NCBI GenBank assembly: GCA_002404095.1
Contig: DHJA01000194.1
Span: 14,629 to 20,047 of the forward strand
Direction of reading: 5' to 3'
DNA length: 5,419 nucleotides
From: Planctomycetaceae bacterium UBA4732
GTDB lineage: Bacteria; Planctomycetota; Planctomycetia; Gemmatales; Gemmataceae
Made by a program: the position numbers and the translations under genes. Shown here one piece after another: positions 1-5,419 of this stretch (its first letter is position 1; the number at the start of each line of letters is the position of its first letter). The notes below the pieces were generated by a model. The model did not search any database, had not been told where the DNA came from, and saw nothing but the letters and a program-made list of their open reading frames with translations.

Positions 1-1410
1 TCACGCCGCCCGGCGATAGGGGCGCTGTCCAGATGCCTGAGCTTGCAGGCGTTCCCAGAATGCCTTCAGCGGCTTGTCCTCGCTCAAGGCGTCGCCACGC
101 AACTGGAGGATGGCCTCCGCCCCTTCCTCTCCCCAGAACTTTTCCGTACCCTTGGCCCGCTGGTTAAACTGCTTGACGGCGCTCTCCACATAGCTGGAGG
201 TGATCGGCAGGCCCTGGCGCCGGTACTCGTCGTAATGCATCCGGCTCCGATTGTTCTCCAGGTAGGTCAGCGTCTTGGCCGCCACCTTGCGTGGATGCGT
301 TTCCTTGTCCTCCTCTTGGGGTTCTCCCAACTCCGCCTGTCGCGCCCGCAACGCCGCCAGCACAACATCCATCTTGCCCTGCCAGACCCAAGCAATCCAC
401 TCCCGGTAACGCAGCCAACCTGTCGCCTTGACGCTGCCGGCGTGCGCCGCCGCATACACGTAGGACAGGGCGTGGATGAAATCCAGGATCGGCGTGAACG
501 ACGAGAAGTAGTTGCGCCACACCGTCCCGTTGGTCTCCGCTCCATCGCCGATGAGGGCCACGACGCGTCGCTCCGAACAACCCCATCGCCCAGGCCGCCG
601 CCGCGACCATTGGCCCAAACGACTCCCAGTTTTGCCGTGATCCCAGCAGCCGCTTCTCCTGGACTTCCGGCGGCTTCCAGACGGCGGGCCGGCTTTCATA
701 GGACTTCTCTTCGGCCTCGGCGTCCTTGGCCTCGCCGGCCGGTTCCTCCGCGACGGGGACGCCCTTGCGGAGTTCACGCGTGAGCTTGCCCATACGCGTG
801 GGGTCGAGAAAACCCTCGGGAATTCGCGGACAAGGATCGCTGACCGAGACGGTGCTCTCCATGCTCATCAGCAGGCCGATTTTGTCTTCGCGCCAGTAGC
901 GGCCTCCACGCTCTGACGCGGCCGACGGCCCCGGTGGACTCGCCTTGGCAAACGACGTGTTGGCGACGCCCGCGTACACAATCTTGCTTTGCAGGGCCGG
1001 GCTGTAGTGACTGCGATCAAGACCCGGGCTGCTTGGACTGAGGGAAAAAAAGCCTGCCGACAACTGCGGCAGTAAGCCTGGGGTTCGAGCCACTCGGCCT
1101 GCCCCGCTCGCGTCTGCACCAAGCGCGCTTCCACGTCGTCGCAGTCGAGCGGGCGATGACACCGCGGACAGCAGCCCAACTCCGGCGGCCGCCGCGCATG
1201 GTCGGCCGCCTGGCGTTCCAAGGCCGCGTCCAGCATCTTCTCCGTGAGAACGGCGCGAATGCCGAGGCAAACGTCTTCCAGTTCGGTCAAGGTGACGCCC
1301 CACGGCAGTCCGGCCGGGCCGTAGAGTTTATCGACAAGGTTCTTGGCAACGCCCTCCACGTAAGGCCGCACTTCTTCTACCTTGGCAGTGGCTTTTTTGG
1401 TTCGTGCCAT
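1..1410 (-). pseudogene. ISKra4-family transposase, frameshifted and internally deleted
   Basis: Remnant of a DDE transposase that would move an ISKra4-type insertion sequence. It starts at ATG 1408-1410 behind a GGGAG Shine-Dalgarno six bases upstream and ends at the TGA at 1-3. The N-terminal part (MARTKKATAK onward) has a zinc-ribbon-like CPRC...CRSC pair at residues 81-84 and 114-117. The middle (YSPALQSKIVYAG, then WREDKIGLL and SDPCPRIPEGF) lies in another frame from about 1025 to 570. The C-terminal part returns to the first frame and holds IGDGAETNG (candidate second catalytic Asp at 544-546), ILDFIHALSYVYAAA, and RRQGLPITSSYVES (candidate catalytic Glu at 184-186). Single-base shifts lie near 1045-1051, 1023-1025 and 560-575. 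From memory of the family, some 80-90 residues with a VDGG-type first Asp should lie between FAKAS and WREDK but are absent (near 905-950). It is therefore almost certainly inactive. The family call is by recognition of conserved motifs. Confidence 0.9.
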
Positions 1411-1470
1411 CCTTAACTCCCTAGATGAGTTACGTCAAAGTGCCGACTCAATTCCCTTAGGGTAGTGTAG
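1..1470 (-). mobile_element. Partial ISKra4-family insertion sequence, ends not resolved
   Basis: This is the element carrying the broken transposase. The window begins exactly at the transposase stop codon, so the terminal inverted repeat beyond that end lies outside. The other end must be upstream of the transposase start, somewhere after 1410. The stretch around 1440-1470, which includes the near-palindrome CCCTTAGGG at 1454-1462, is a possible end. Without the partner repeat or a target duplication the boundary given here is only an estimate. Confidence 0.5.
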
Positions 1471-1638
1471 GAACCGAATCCGTCAGCTGCAAACCGTGTC
1501 GTGCGCCCAGAAGGGCATGGCGATGGGAGAGGGAGAAGGCCCAGGCCAATGGAATCCGGGTTAAGGAGAGGCGATTACAGCACCCGTCCTTTGAACCGCT
1601 TCCCCAGGCGGACAGCGGCCGCGCCGCCTGTCGGCGGT

Positions 1639-1666
1639 CGGTCCCGCACGGAAGCGTGCGGGACCG
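1639..1666. repeat. REP-like perfect palindrome, 12-bp stem with 4-base loop
   Basis: CGGTCCCGCACG (1639-1650) is followed by the loop GAAG (1651-1654) and the exact reverse complement CGTGCGGGACCG (1655-1666). No T-run follows on either strand, so it is not a classical intrinsic terminator. The right arm can also pair with downstream bases: GGAAG (1650-1654) with CTTCC (1671-1675), and GTGCG (1656-1660) with CGCAC (1665-1669), giving a competing hairpin. The compact GC-rich palindrome in an intergenic space resembles dispersed REP-type elements. Whether it is repeated in the genome cannot be seen here. Confidence 0.65.
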
Positions 1667-1850
1667 CACACTTCCGCGCGTGATTCCTTTACGGATCGCT
1701 GGATTCGGCAGGTCGTCCCACCCCGTCTTCCTCACACATCGGTCAGGAAAACAAGGCGGTTAACGACGCCGGCGCCGAGTGCAGGATGTTCCGGCGCGGC
1801 CTTTGCTAATCTCCAGCCAGAGCCTAGCGCCGCCCCCATCCTCCATGCGA

Positions 1851-1855
1851 AAGGA
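1851..1855 (+). promoter_or_regulatory. Shine-Dalgarno AAGGA for the phosphatase gene
   Basis: AAGGA ends seven bases before the ATG at 1863 and decides the start. In-frame ATGs at 1779 and 1845 would add 28 or 6 residues that are not part of the phosphatase fold, and I see no equally good ribosome-binding site in front of them. Confidence 0.7.
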
Positions 1856-1862
1856 ACTCTCC

Positions 1863-2768
1863 ATGAACGCAACCCTGAATCGAGTCACTCCCAACATGGC
1901 GGACACCCTCCCCGAAATTCCCGCCGCGAACTCCGCGGCCGCCGCGCTCGGCGTGCGGAGCTACGGCCTTACCGACCAAGGAAGGATGCGTGAGTCGAAC
2001 GAGGACCATTTTCTCATCGCGGAGATGGCCCGCATACTCTGGGTCCGCCAGAGCAGCTTGCCTCAGCCGGGGACGCAGCACGGCCGCAACCGCGCGCACG
2101 TCTTAGTGGTCGCCGACGGCATGGGCGGCCATCAGGCCGGTGAAGTCGCCAGCGCCCTCACCGTGGAAACCATCGAGGCGTTTGTTCTTAACCTCTTGAA
2201 ACGATTCTCCAACCTCCAGGCGACCGACGAGCAGGCCGTCCTCAAGGATTTCCAGGACGCGCTGCGCCAAGCCGACGCCCGTCTGTTTGAAGAGGCCGCC
2301 CACCACCCGGAGTGGGCGCACATGGGGACGACGCTGACGATGGCCTTCGTCAGCGGGCGAGCGCTATTCGTGATCCACGCCGGTGACAGCCGCTGTTACC
2401 TGTTTCGCGCGGGCCAGCTCCTCCCGCTGACCCTCGACCACACCATTGCGGCCGAAATGGCTCGCCGCGGAATCATCAAGCCGGAGGAGGTCCGCTCCCA
2501 CCAATGGCGGCACGTCGTCACCAACGCCCTCGGCGGCAATGAGGCCGGCGTGCAGGTCGATGTGCGGAAGGCCGACCTTCAGCCGGGAGACGTACTCCTC
2601 CTCTGCTCCGACGGCCTAACGGATATGCTGCCGGACGACCGCATTGCTTCCGTCCTCGCGGAGGAGAGCGAGCCGCAGTCGGCGTGCCGGAGACTGGTGG
2701 ACGAGGCCAACGCGGAGGGGGGACGCGACAACATCACTTGCATCGTCTCCCGCCTCCAAGCGGTTTGA
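1863..2768 (+). CDS. PP2C-family protein serine/threonine phosphatase
   Basis: Metal-dependent phosphatase that removes phosphate from Ser/Thr residues of proteins, normally countering Hanks-type kinases; predicted cytoplasmic, with no signal peptide or membrane segment. The 301-residue product carries the PP2C motifs in order: DQGRMRESNED (38-48), ADGMGGH with metal ligand Asp85 (84-90), GTTLTMAF (155-162), GDSR (174-177), TNALGG (220-225), SDGLTD with Asp250 (249-254), and GGRDNIT with Asp289 (286-292). All core acidic residues are present, so it should be active. It is longer than minimal bacterial PP2C domains (about 240 residues), with a roughly 30-residue Ala-rich N-terminal lead and an extra segment (about 55-78) before the ADGMGGH motif. 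No kinase gene is visible nearby, so its substrate is unknown. The cytochrome gene begins 75 bp downstream on the same strand, and cotranscription is possible but unproven. Confidence 0.95.
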   Translation: MNATLNRVTPNMADTLPEIPAANSAAAALGVRSYGLTDQGRMRESNEDHFLIAEMARILWVRQSSLPQPGTQHGRNRAHVLVVADGMGGHQAGEVASALTVETIEAFVLNLLKRFSNLQATDEQAVLKDFQDALRQADARLFEEAAHHPEWAHMGTTLTMAFVSGRALFVIHAGDSRCYLFRAGQLLPLTLDHTIAAEMARRGIIKPEEVRSHQWRHVVTNALGGNEAGVQVDVRKADLQPGDVLLLCSDGLTDMLPDDRIASVLAEESEPQSACRRLVDEANAEGGRDNITCIVSRLQAV

Positions 2769-2832
2769 CTGCCGAGCCGACTGGGACTAAGACACAGAGG
2801 CGTAAACGGGCCTCGGCGCGGCCCGGCATTTC

Positions 2833-2837
2833 AGGAG
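2833..2837 (+). promoter_or_regulatory. Shine-Dalgarno AGGAG for the cytochrome gene
   Basis: AGGAG sits six bases before the ATG at 2844. It supports that start, which also places a complete hydrophobic leader at the N-terminus. Confidence 0.75.
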
Positions 2838-2843
2838 CGCGCG

Positions 2844-4082
2844 ATGTCCTTTCGTTCGGTTTTCATTGCGATTGTCATTGGTTTCGGCCTGGTCCTGGCC
2901 GGCTTTCTCGTCAACCTGTACCGCCCGCCAGCGGAGACGGGACAGCCGTCAGCAGCCTTCGTCCGAGCTACCGGCAAGTGCGCTGAATGCCACGCCGAGC
3001 AGCAGCATTCCATCGTCCACGAGTATGAAATGAGCGTCCACGCCAAAAAGGGCGTTAATTGCCTCGACTGTCACCAGGCCGCGGAACATCAGGACAAGAT
3101 GGACCACCACGGCTTCGAGATCACCAAATCCCTAACCGCCGCCAACTGCCGGAGCTGTCACGACAAAGAGTATCAACAATATCTGCGCAGCCGGCACGCC
3201 GCGCCGTCGTGGGCGGCGGTGTACGGTGAGAAGAGCCTGACGCCCGAACAGGTTGCGTTCAGCGAGCAGTTCCAACCCGGCGGCACGAAGCGGCCGCCGC
3301 ATCCGCTGGTCGGCCTGGAAGGTCAGCAGGCTTCCGAAAGCGGCTGCGCCAGCTGCCATAGCGTCGGCAAGCCCAACGCCGACGGCACCCTCGGCACTTG
3401 CACGGCCTGCCACGCCCGCCACGTTTCCTCGGTCGCGCTGGCTCGGCTGCCTACCACCTGTGCCCAGTGCCACATGGGGCCGGATCATTCGCAAATCGAG
3501 ATCTATGAAGAGTCCAAACACGGCGTCTTGTTTCACGCCCAGGAAAAGCTGCTCAACCTGGCCGCCGAGCCGAAGCAGTTGACCACGCACGACATGTTCG
3601 TGCCGACCTGCGCCACCTGCCACATGAGCGGCCTCAACGGCCTGGCCGTCAGCCACGACCCGTCCGACCGCCTGTCCTATTACCTCTTCGCCGAGATCAC
3701 CGAGAAGCGGCCGAACTACGCCCGCGCTCAGGCGGCTATGAAGGACGTCTGTCTCCAGTGTCACACGAAGCCGCAGATCGATCGCGTCTACGATCAGGCC
3801 GAGAAGGTCGTGGCCGAGACCAACGACAAGGTGACGACGGCGAAGGCGATCATTGAGGGGCTGCGCAAGGACGGCGTACTGTCGGAGAAGAAGTTCGAGA
3901 CGCCGATCGACTTCGCCTACTTCGATCTGTGGCACTATGACGGCCGGACGGCGAAGCACGGGGCTTTCATGGGCGGCGCTGATTTCGTGCAGTGGCACGC
4001 CAACTACCCGATCCTGGAGCGCACCATCCAGATGAAGGCGACGGCCGACGAGATGCGGAGGCAACATGCCAAGCCGAAGTAA
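2844..4082 (+). CDS. Octaheme c-type cytochrome, hydroxylamine oxidoreductase (HAO)-like
   Basis: Predicted redox enzyme on the outer face of the cytoplasmic membrane, interconverting nitrogen compounds such as nitrite, hydroxylamine and ammonium. The 412-residue product begins with a hydrophobic segment (about 6-26), either an uncleaved anchor or a signal peptide. It then has eight CXXCH heme sites at 46, 73, 102, 168, 186, 206, 256 and 303 (position of the first Cys). In HAO the fourth heme is catalytic; here that is CASCH at 168-172. No CXXCK is present, unlike NrfA or octaheme nitrite reductase (ONR). The C-terminal part, FAYFDLWHYDG (357-367) and GGADFVQWHANY (377-388), matches the HAO region that, as I recall it, reads YFDMWHHEG and PDYTHWHG in Nitrosomonas. 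The Tyr I believe cross-links to the heme is Phe381 here, which favours a reductive enzyme. The downstream membrane-protein gene overlaps by 17 bp. The family call is firm; direction and substrate are inferred. Confidence 0.9.
   Translation: MSFRSVFIAIVIGFGLVLAGFLVNLYRPPAETGQPSAAFVRATGKCAECHAEQQHSIVHEYEMSVHAKKGVNCLDCHQAAEHQDKMDHHGFEITKSLTAANCRSCHDKEYQQYLRSRHAAPSWAAVYGEKSLTPEQVAFSEQFQPGGTKRPPHPLVGLEGQQASESGCASCHSVGKPNADGTLGTCTACHARHVSSVALARLPTTCAQCHMGPDHSQIEIYEESKHGVLFHAQEKLLNLAAEPKQLTTHDMFVPTCATCHMSGLNGLAVSHDPSDRLSYYLFAEITEKRPNYARAQAAMKDVCLQCHTKPQIDRVYDQAEKVVAETNDKVTTAKAIIEGLRKDGVLSEKKFETPIDFAYFDLWHYDGRTAKHGAFMGGADFVQWHANYPILERTIQMKATADEMRRQHAKPK
4057..4061 (+). promoter_or_regulatory. Shine-Dalgarno GGAGG inside the end of the cytochrome gene
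   Basis: GGAGG lies within the last codons of the cytochrome gene, four bases before the ATG at 4066. It supports a genuine 17-bp gene overlap and coupled translation of the two products. Confidence 0.75.
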
Positions 4083-4959
4083 GTGGTATCGAGACCATCG
4101 GCTCTGGGTGGAGGCGTTCGTGCTGGTCAACCTGGCTTTCCTGAGCGTGGATATTTACCTCGCCCACTCGGTCAACCAGTTCCGCCGCTGGCCCGAATAC
4201 GTGCCGCTGTACTTCTCGCTGGCCGCTCCGGTCGTGCTGCTGGTGGGCTTACTGGCGGGCGAGTGGGGCGGCTACCGTGCGGCCTGGCGCGACCTCGGCT
4301 ACCTCGTCGGCTGGGCGGCGATCGGCGTCGGATTGGTCGGCGTGATCCTGCACCTGGATAGCCGCTTCTTCTACGATAGAACCATCAAAAGTCTGGTATA
4401 TGCTGCGCCGTTCGCCGCCCCACTGGCCTACACGGGGCTGGGGTTGCTGCTGCTGATGAACCGGATGGTCGCATCCGATTCGCCGGAATGGCCGCGATGG
4501 GTGTTGCTGCTGGCGCTGGGCGGCTTCTTCGGCAACTTCGTCTTCAGCCTGACGGACCACGCCCAAAACGGCTTCTTTCACTGGACGGAATGGATTCCCG
4601 TCGTCAGCAGCGCTTTCGCCGTGGGCTTCCTGGCCGCGCCGCTGTTCACGGCCGTCGGCCGGCGGTTTTTGTGGCTGTGCGCGGCGGTGATGTTTGTCCA
4701 GGGCGCCGTCGGCCTGCTGGGGTTCTACTTCCACGTCGCCGCCAACTTGCATGGGCCGGCGCCGCGGATGTGGGATAACTTCCTCTTCGGCGCGCCGGCG
4801 CTGGCGCCGCTGCTGTTTCCCAACCTTGTGCTGCTGGCGTGCATCGGCCTGTGGGTGTTGGGAGAACAGGCGAGGGCGATAGAACCGAATTCGCCTGTAA
4901 CAACTGATTCGGGAGGAAAAAAGGCTGAAAAAGAAGTGTCGGGAGTCGATTTCGCTTGA
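4066..4959 (+). CDS. Multi-pass membrane protein, putative partner of the octaheme cytochrome
   Basis: I do not recognise the family. The 297-residue product has about eight hydrophobic helices (roughly 14-33, 46-64, 79-97, 109-131, 144-162, 178-197, 201-221, 244-265) and a polar, Lys- and Ser-containing tail from about 268. There is no CXXCH motif, so it is not a NapC/NirT cytochrome. Histidines in or beside helices (His34, His96, His165, His172, His223, His229, the last two in FYFHVAANLHG) could bind heme b or a quinol, but this is speculative. The start is set by the GGAGG at 4057-4061. The 17-bp overlap with the cytochrome gene implies coupled synthesis and a joint role, most plausibly anchoring it or passing electrons between it and the quinone pool. 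Eight helices recall NrfD/PsrC-type quinol-linked subunits, but I see no sequence signature of that family. Confidence 0.8.
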   Translation: MPSRSKWYRDHRLWVEAFVLVNLAFLSVDIYLAHSVNQFRRWPEYVPLYFSLAAPVVLLVGLLAGEWGGYRAAWRDLGYLVGWAAIGVGLVGVILHLDSRFFYDRTIKSLVYAAPFAAPLAYTGLGLLLLMNRMVASDSPEWPRWVLLLALGGFFGNFVFSLTDHAQNGFFHWTEWIPVVSSAFAVGFLAAPLFTAVGRRFLWLCAAVMFVQGAVGLLGFYFHVAANLHGPAPRMWDNFLFGAPALAPLLFPNLVLLACIGLWVLGEQARAIEPNSPVTTDSGGKKAEKEVSGVDFA

Positions 4960-4999
4960 CACCCGTCGTCGGCGGCGCTGCCCTAGAGCGAGCGGGTGA

Positions 5000-5353
5000 G
5001 GCGCCGTACCGCAGTTCTTGCAGCCCAAGGACGGCGCGAACCACGCGGTGTTCCTGAACGCCGACCTGGAACCGAACATTCAACCGCGCCGCCGCAACGG
5101 GTCGCTTCTGGGCTTCCCGATGTATTGGTCGGAAAAGCTGCCGACCCTGGGGACGAAGGGCGACCTGATCCTGATCGACCCGTGATACTATCTGATTGGG
5201 GACCGGAACGCGATCATGATCGCGGTCAGCGACCATGTGAACTTCCTGAAGAACCAGGCGACGCGTCGCAGCGGCGGCCAACCCCAGATTGAAAAGCCGA
5301 TCACCTTGCAAGACGGCGCCATGACCGTCAGCCCCTTCGTGCTACTCACATAG
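5000..5353 (+). pseudogene. Phage HK97-type major capsid protein, C-terminal fragment with in-frame stop
   Basis: A prophage relic that has no start codon of its own. Read in one frame (codons from 5000), it gives FLQPKDGANHAVFLNADLEP, then NGSLLGFPMYWSEKLPTLG, TKGDLILIDP, stop TGA at 5183-5185, YYLIGDRNAIMIAVSDHVNF, LKNQATRRSGG, and finally VSPFVLLT with TAG at 5351-5353. This matches the end of HK97-fold capsid proteins, which, as I recall, read LLG(F/Y)PV..SEKLPTLGTKGD and GDPRYYLIGDR. The TGA replaces the expected Arg in DPRYYLIGDR and fits a single C-to-T change of CGA. The same frame has a TGA at 4997-4999, so the N-terminal two-thirds is gone. No portal, protease or head-tail gene is present in the window. 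The call rests on motif recognition, which is strong over about 60 residues. Confidence 0.85.
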
Positions 5354-5419
5354 CGGGCTCAATCAGCCCTAAACCAAGCTCAACTGCCCGCCTCGCTCTA
5401 AGAGGGCGTCTAGAAATCG
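5354..5419. other. Tail of the window, nothing convincing
   Basis: After the capsid fragment there is only a small hairpin, GGGCT (5355-5359), loop CAATC, AGCCC (5365-5369). No T-run follows it, so it is at best a weak terminator. No coding signal is seen in the last 66 bases. Confidence 0.4.

Larger units (their letters stand above)
1411..1862. other. Intergenic stretch without a convincing gene
   Basis: About 450 bases between the divergently oriented transposase remnant and the phosphatase. Short open frames exist on both strands (for example 1457-1735 minus and 1501-1683 plus). They look like no known family, are rich in Arg, Pro and Gly as expected from random GC-rich sequence, and cross the palindrome at 1639-1666, so I do not call them genes. 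The region probably contains one end of the insertion sequence, the palindromic repeat, and the promoter of the phosphatase gene. I see no convincing -35/-10 pair, tRNA or riboswitch. Confidence 0.6.

Noticed and set aside
43..783. Long plus-strand open frame opposite the transposase
   Set aside because: It is antisense to clearly conserved transposase motifs, its composition is Pro/Arg-rich and it has no family features. It is a shadow frame.
1464..1492. Possible minus-strand promoter for the transposase (TTGCAG, 17-base spacer, TACACT)
   Set aside because: Only three and four of six positions match the consensus, and sigma preferences in this lineage are uncertain. Such a match is expected by chance.
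1457..1735. 92-codon minus-strand open frame in the intergenic stretch
   Set aside because: It runs through the palindrome and has no family features. It is most likely random.
2769..2843. Possible terminator between phosphatase and cytochrome (GCCGAG ... CTCGGC)
   Set aside because: The stem is six pairs with a loop of about 30 bases and no T-run, too weak to call.
3132..4130. 332-codon minus-strand open frame opposite the cytochrome
   Set aside because: It lies across an undoubted multiheme gene. Its Leu/Arg/Val-rich product has no recognisable motif, which is typical of antisense frames in GC-rich genes.
4249..5079. 276-codon minus-strand open frame opposite the membrane protein, and the similar one at 4646-5311
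   Set aside because: The Arg/Gln-rich products are the complement of hydrophobic codons, and both run across the capsid relic. They are shadows.
5258..5269. Palindrome GCGACGCGTCGC, whose 10-bp core recurs at 561-570
   Set aside because: Both copies lie inside unrelated coding remnants. A short CG-rich palindrome shared twice is plausible by chance, and no site-specific role is suggested.
4996..5292. 98-codon plus-strand open frame over the capsid fragment
   Set aside because: It is in the wrong frame. The adjacent frame carries the conserved capsid sequence.
5355..5369. Small hairpin after the capsid fragment
   Set aside because: It has a five-pair stem and no T-run, so it is not convincing as a terminator.

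Overview
The window is GC-rich bacterial DNA. Its gene types (an ISKra4-family transposase, a stand-alone PP2C phosphatase, and an octaheme hydroxylamine-oxidoreductase-like cytochrome) most resemble a non-anammox planctomycete. That lineage call is an inference from gene content and protein style, not from a marker gene.

Layout. (1) Positions 1-1410, minus strand: a broken ISKra4-family transposase. Three single-base shifts, two in short homopolymers, split it over frames, and it appears to lack the segment carrying the first catalytic Asp. (2) 1411-1862: about 450 bp with no convincing gene. It holds a strong 12-bp perfect palindrome of REP-like appearance (1639-1666), and a Shine-Dalgarno just before the next gene. 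(3) 1863-2768, plus: an intact 301-residue PP2C-type Ser/Thr phosphatase with all metal-binding motifs. (4) 2844-4082, plus: a membrane-anchored or exported octaheme c-type cytochrome of the HAO family, with eight CXXCH motifs. (5) 4066-4959, plus: an unrecognised protein with about eight membrane segments, overlapping the cytochrome gene by 17 bp and so probably translationally coupled to it. (6) About 5000-5353, plus: the C-terminal piece of an HK97-fold phage major capsid protein, interrupted by an in-frame TGA. This is a prophage relic with no start codon, easily missed by gene callers. (7) 5354-5419: nothing convincing.

How it fits together. The core is a two-gene respiratory module: a periplasm-facing octaheme HAO-like enzyme and a polytopic membrane protein that could anchor it or link it to the quinone pool. 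The cytochrome has Phe where, from memory of the family, oxidative HAOs carry the Tyr that cross-links to the catalytic heme. That favours a reductive role (nitrite or hydroxylamine reduction) over hydroxylamine oxidation. No NapC/NirT-type tetraheme quinol dehydrogenase is present in the window, so the multi-pass protein is the candidate electron-transfer partner. The phosphatase lies 75 bp upstream on the same strand and may or may not be cotranscribed. A transposase remnant on one side and a capsid-gene remnant on the other suggest a locus that has been rearranged by mobile elements.
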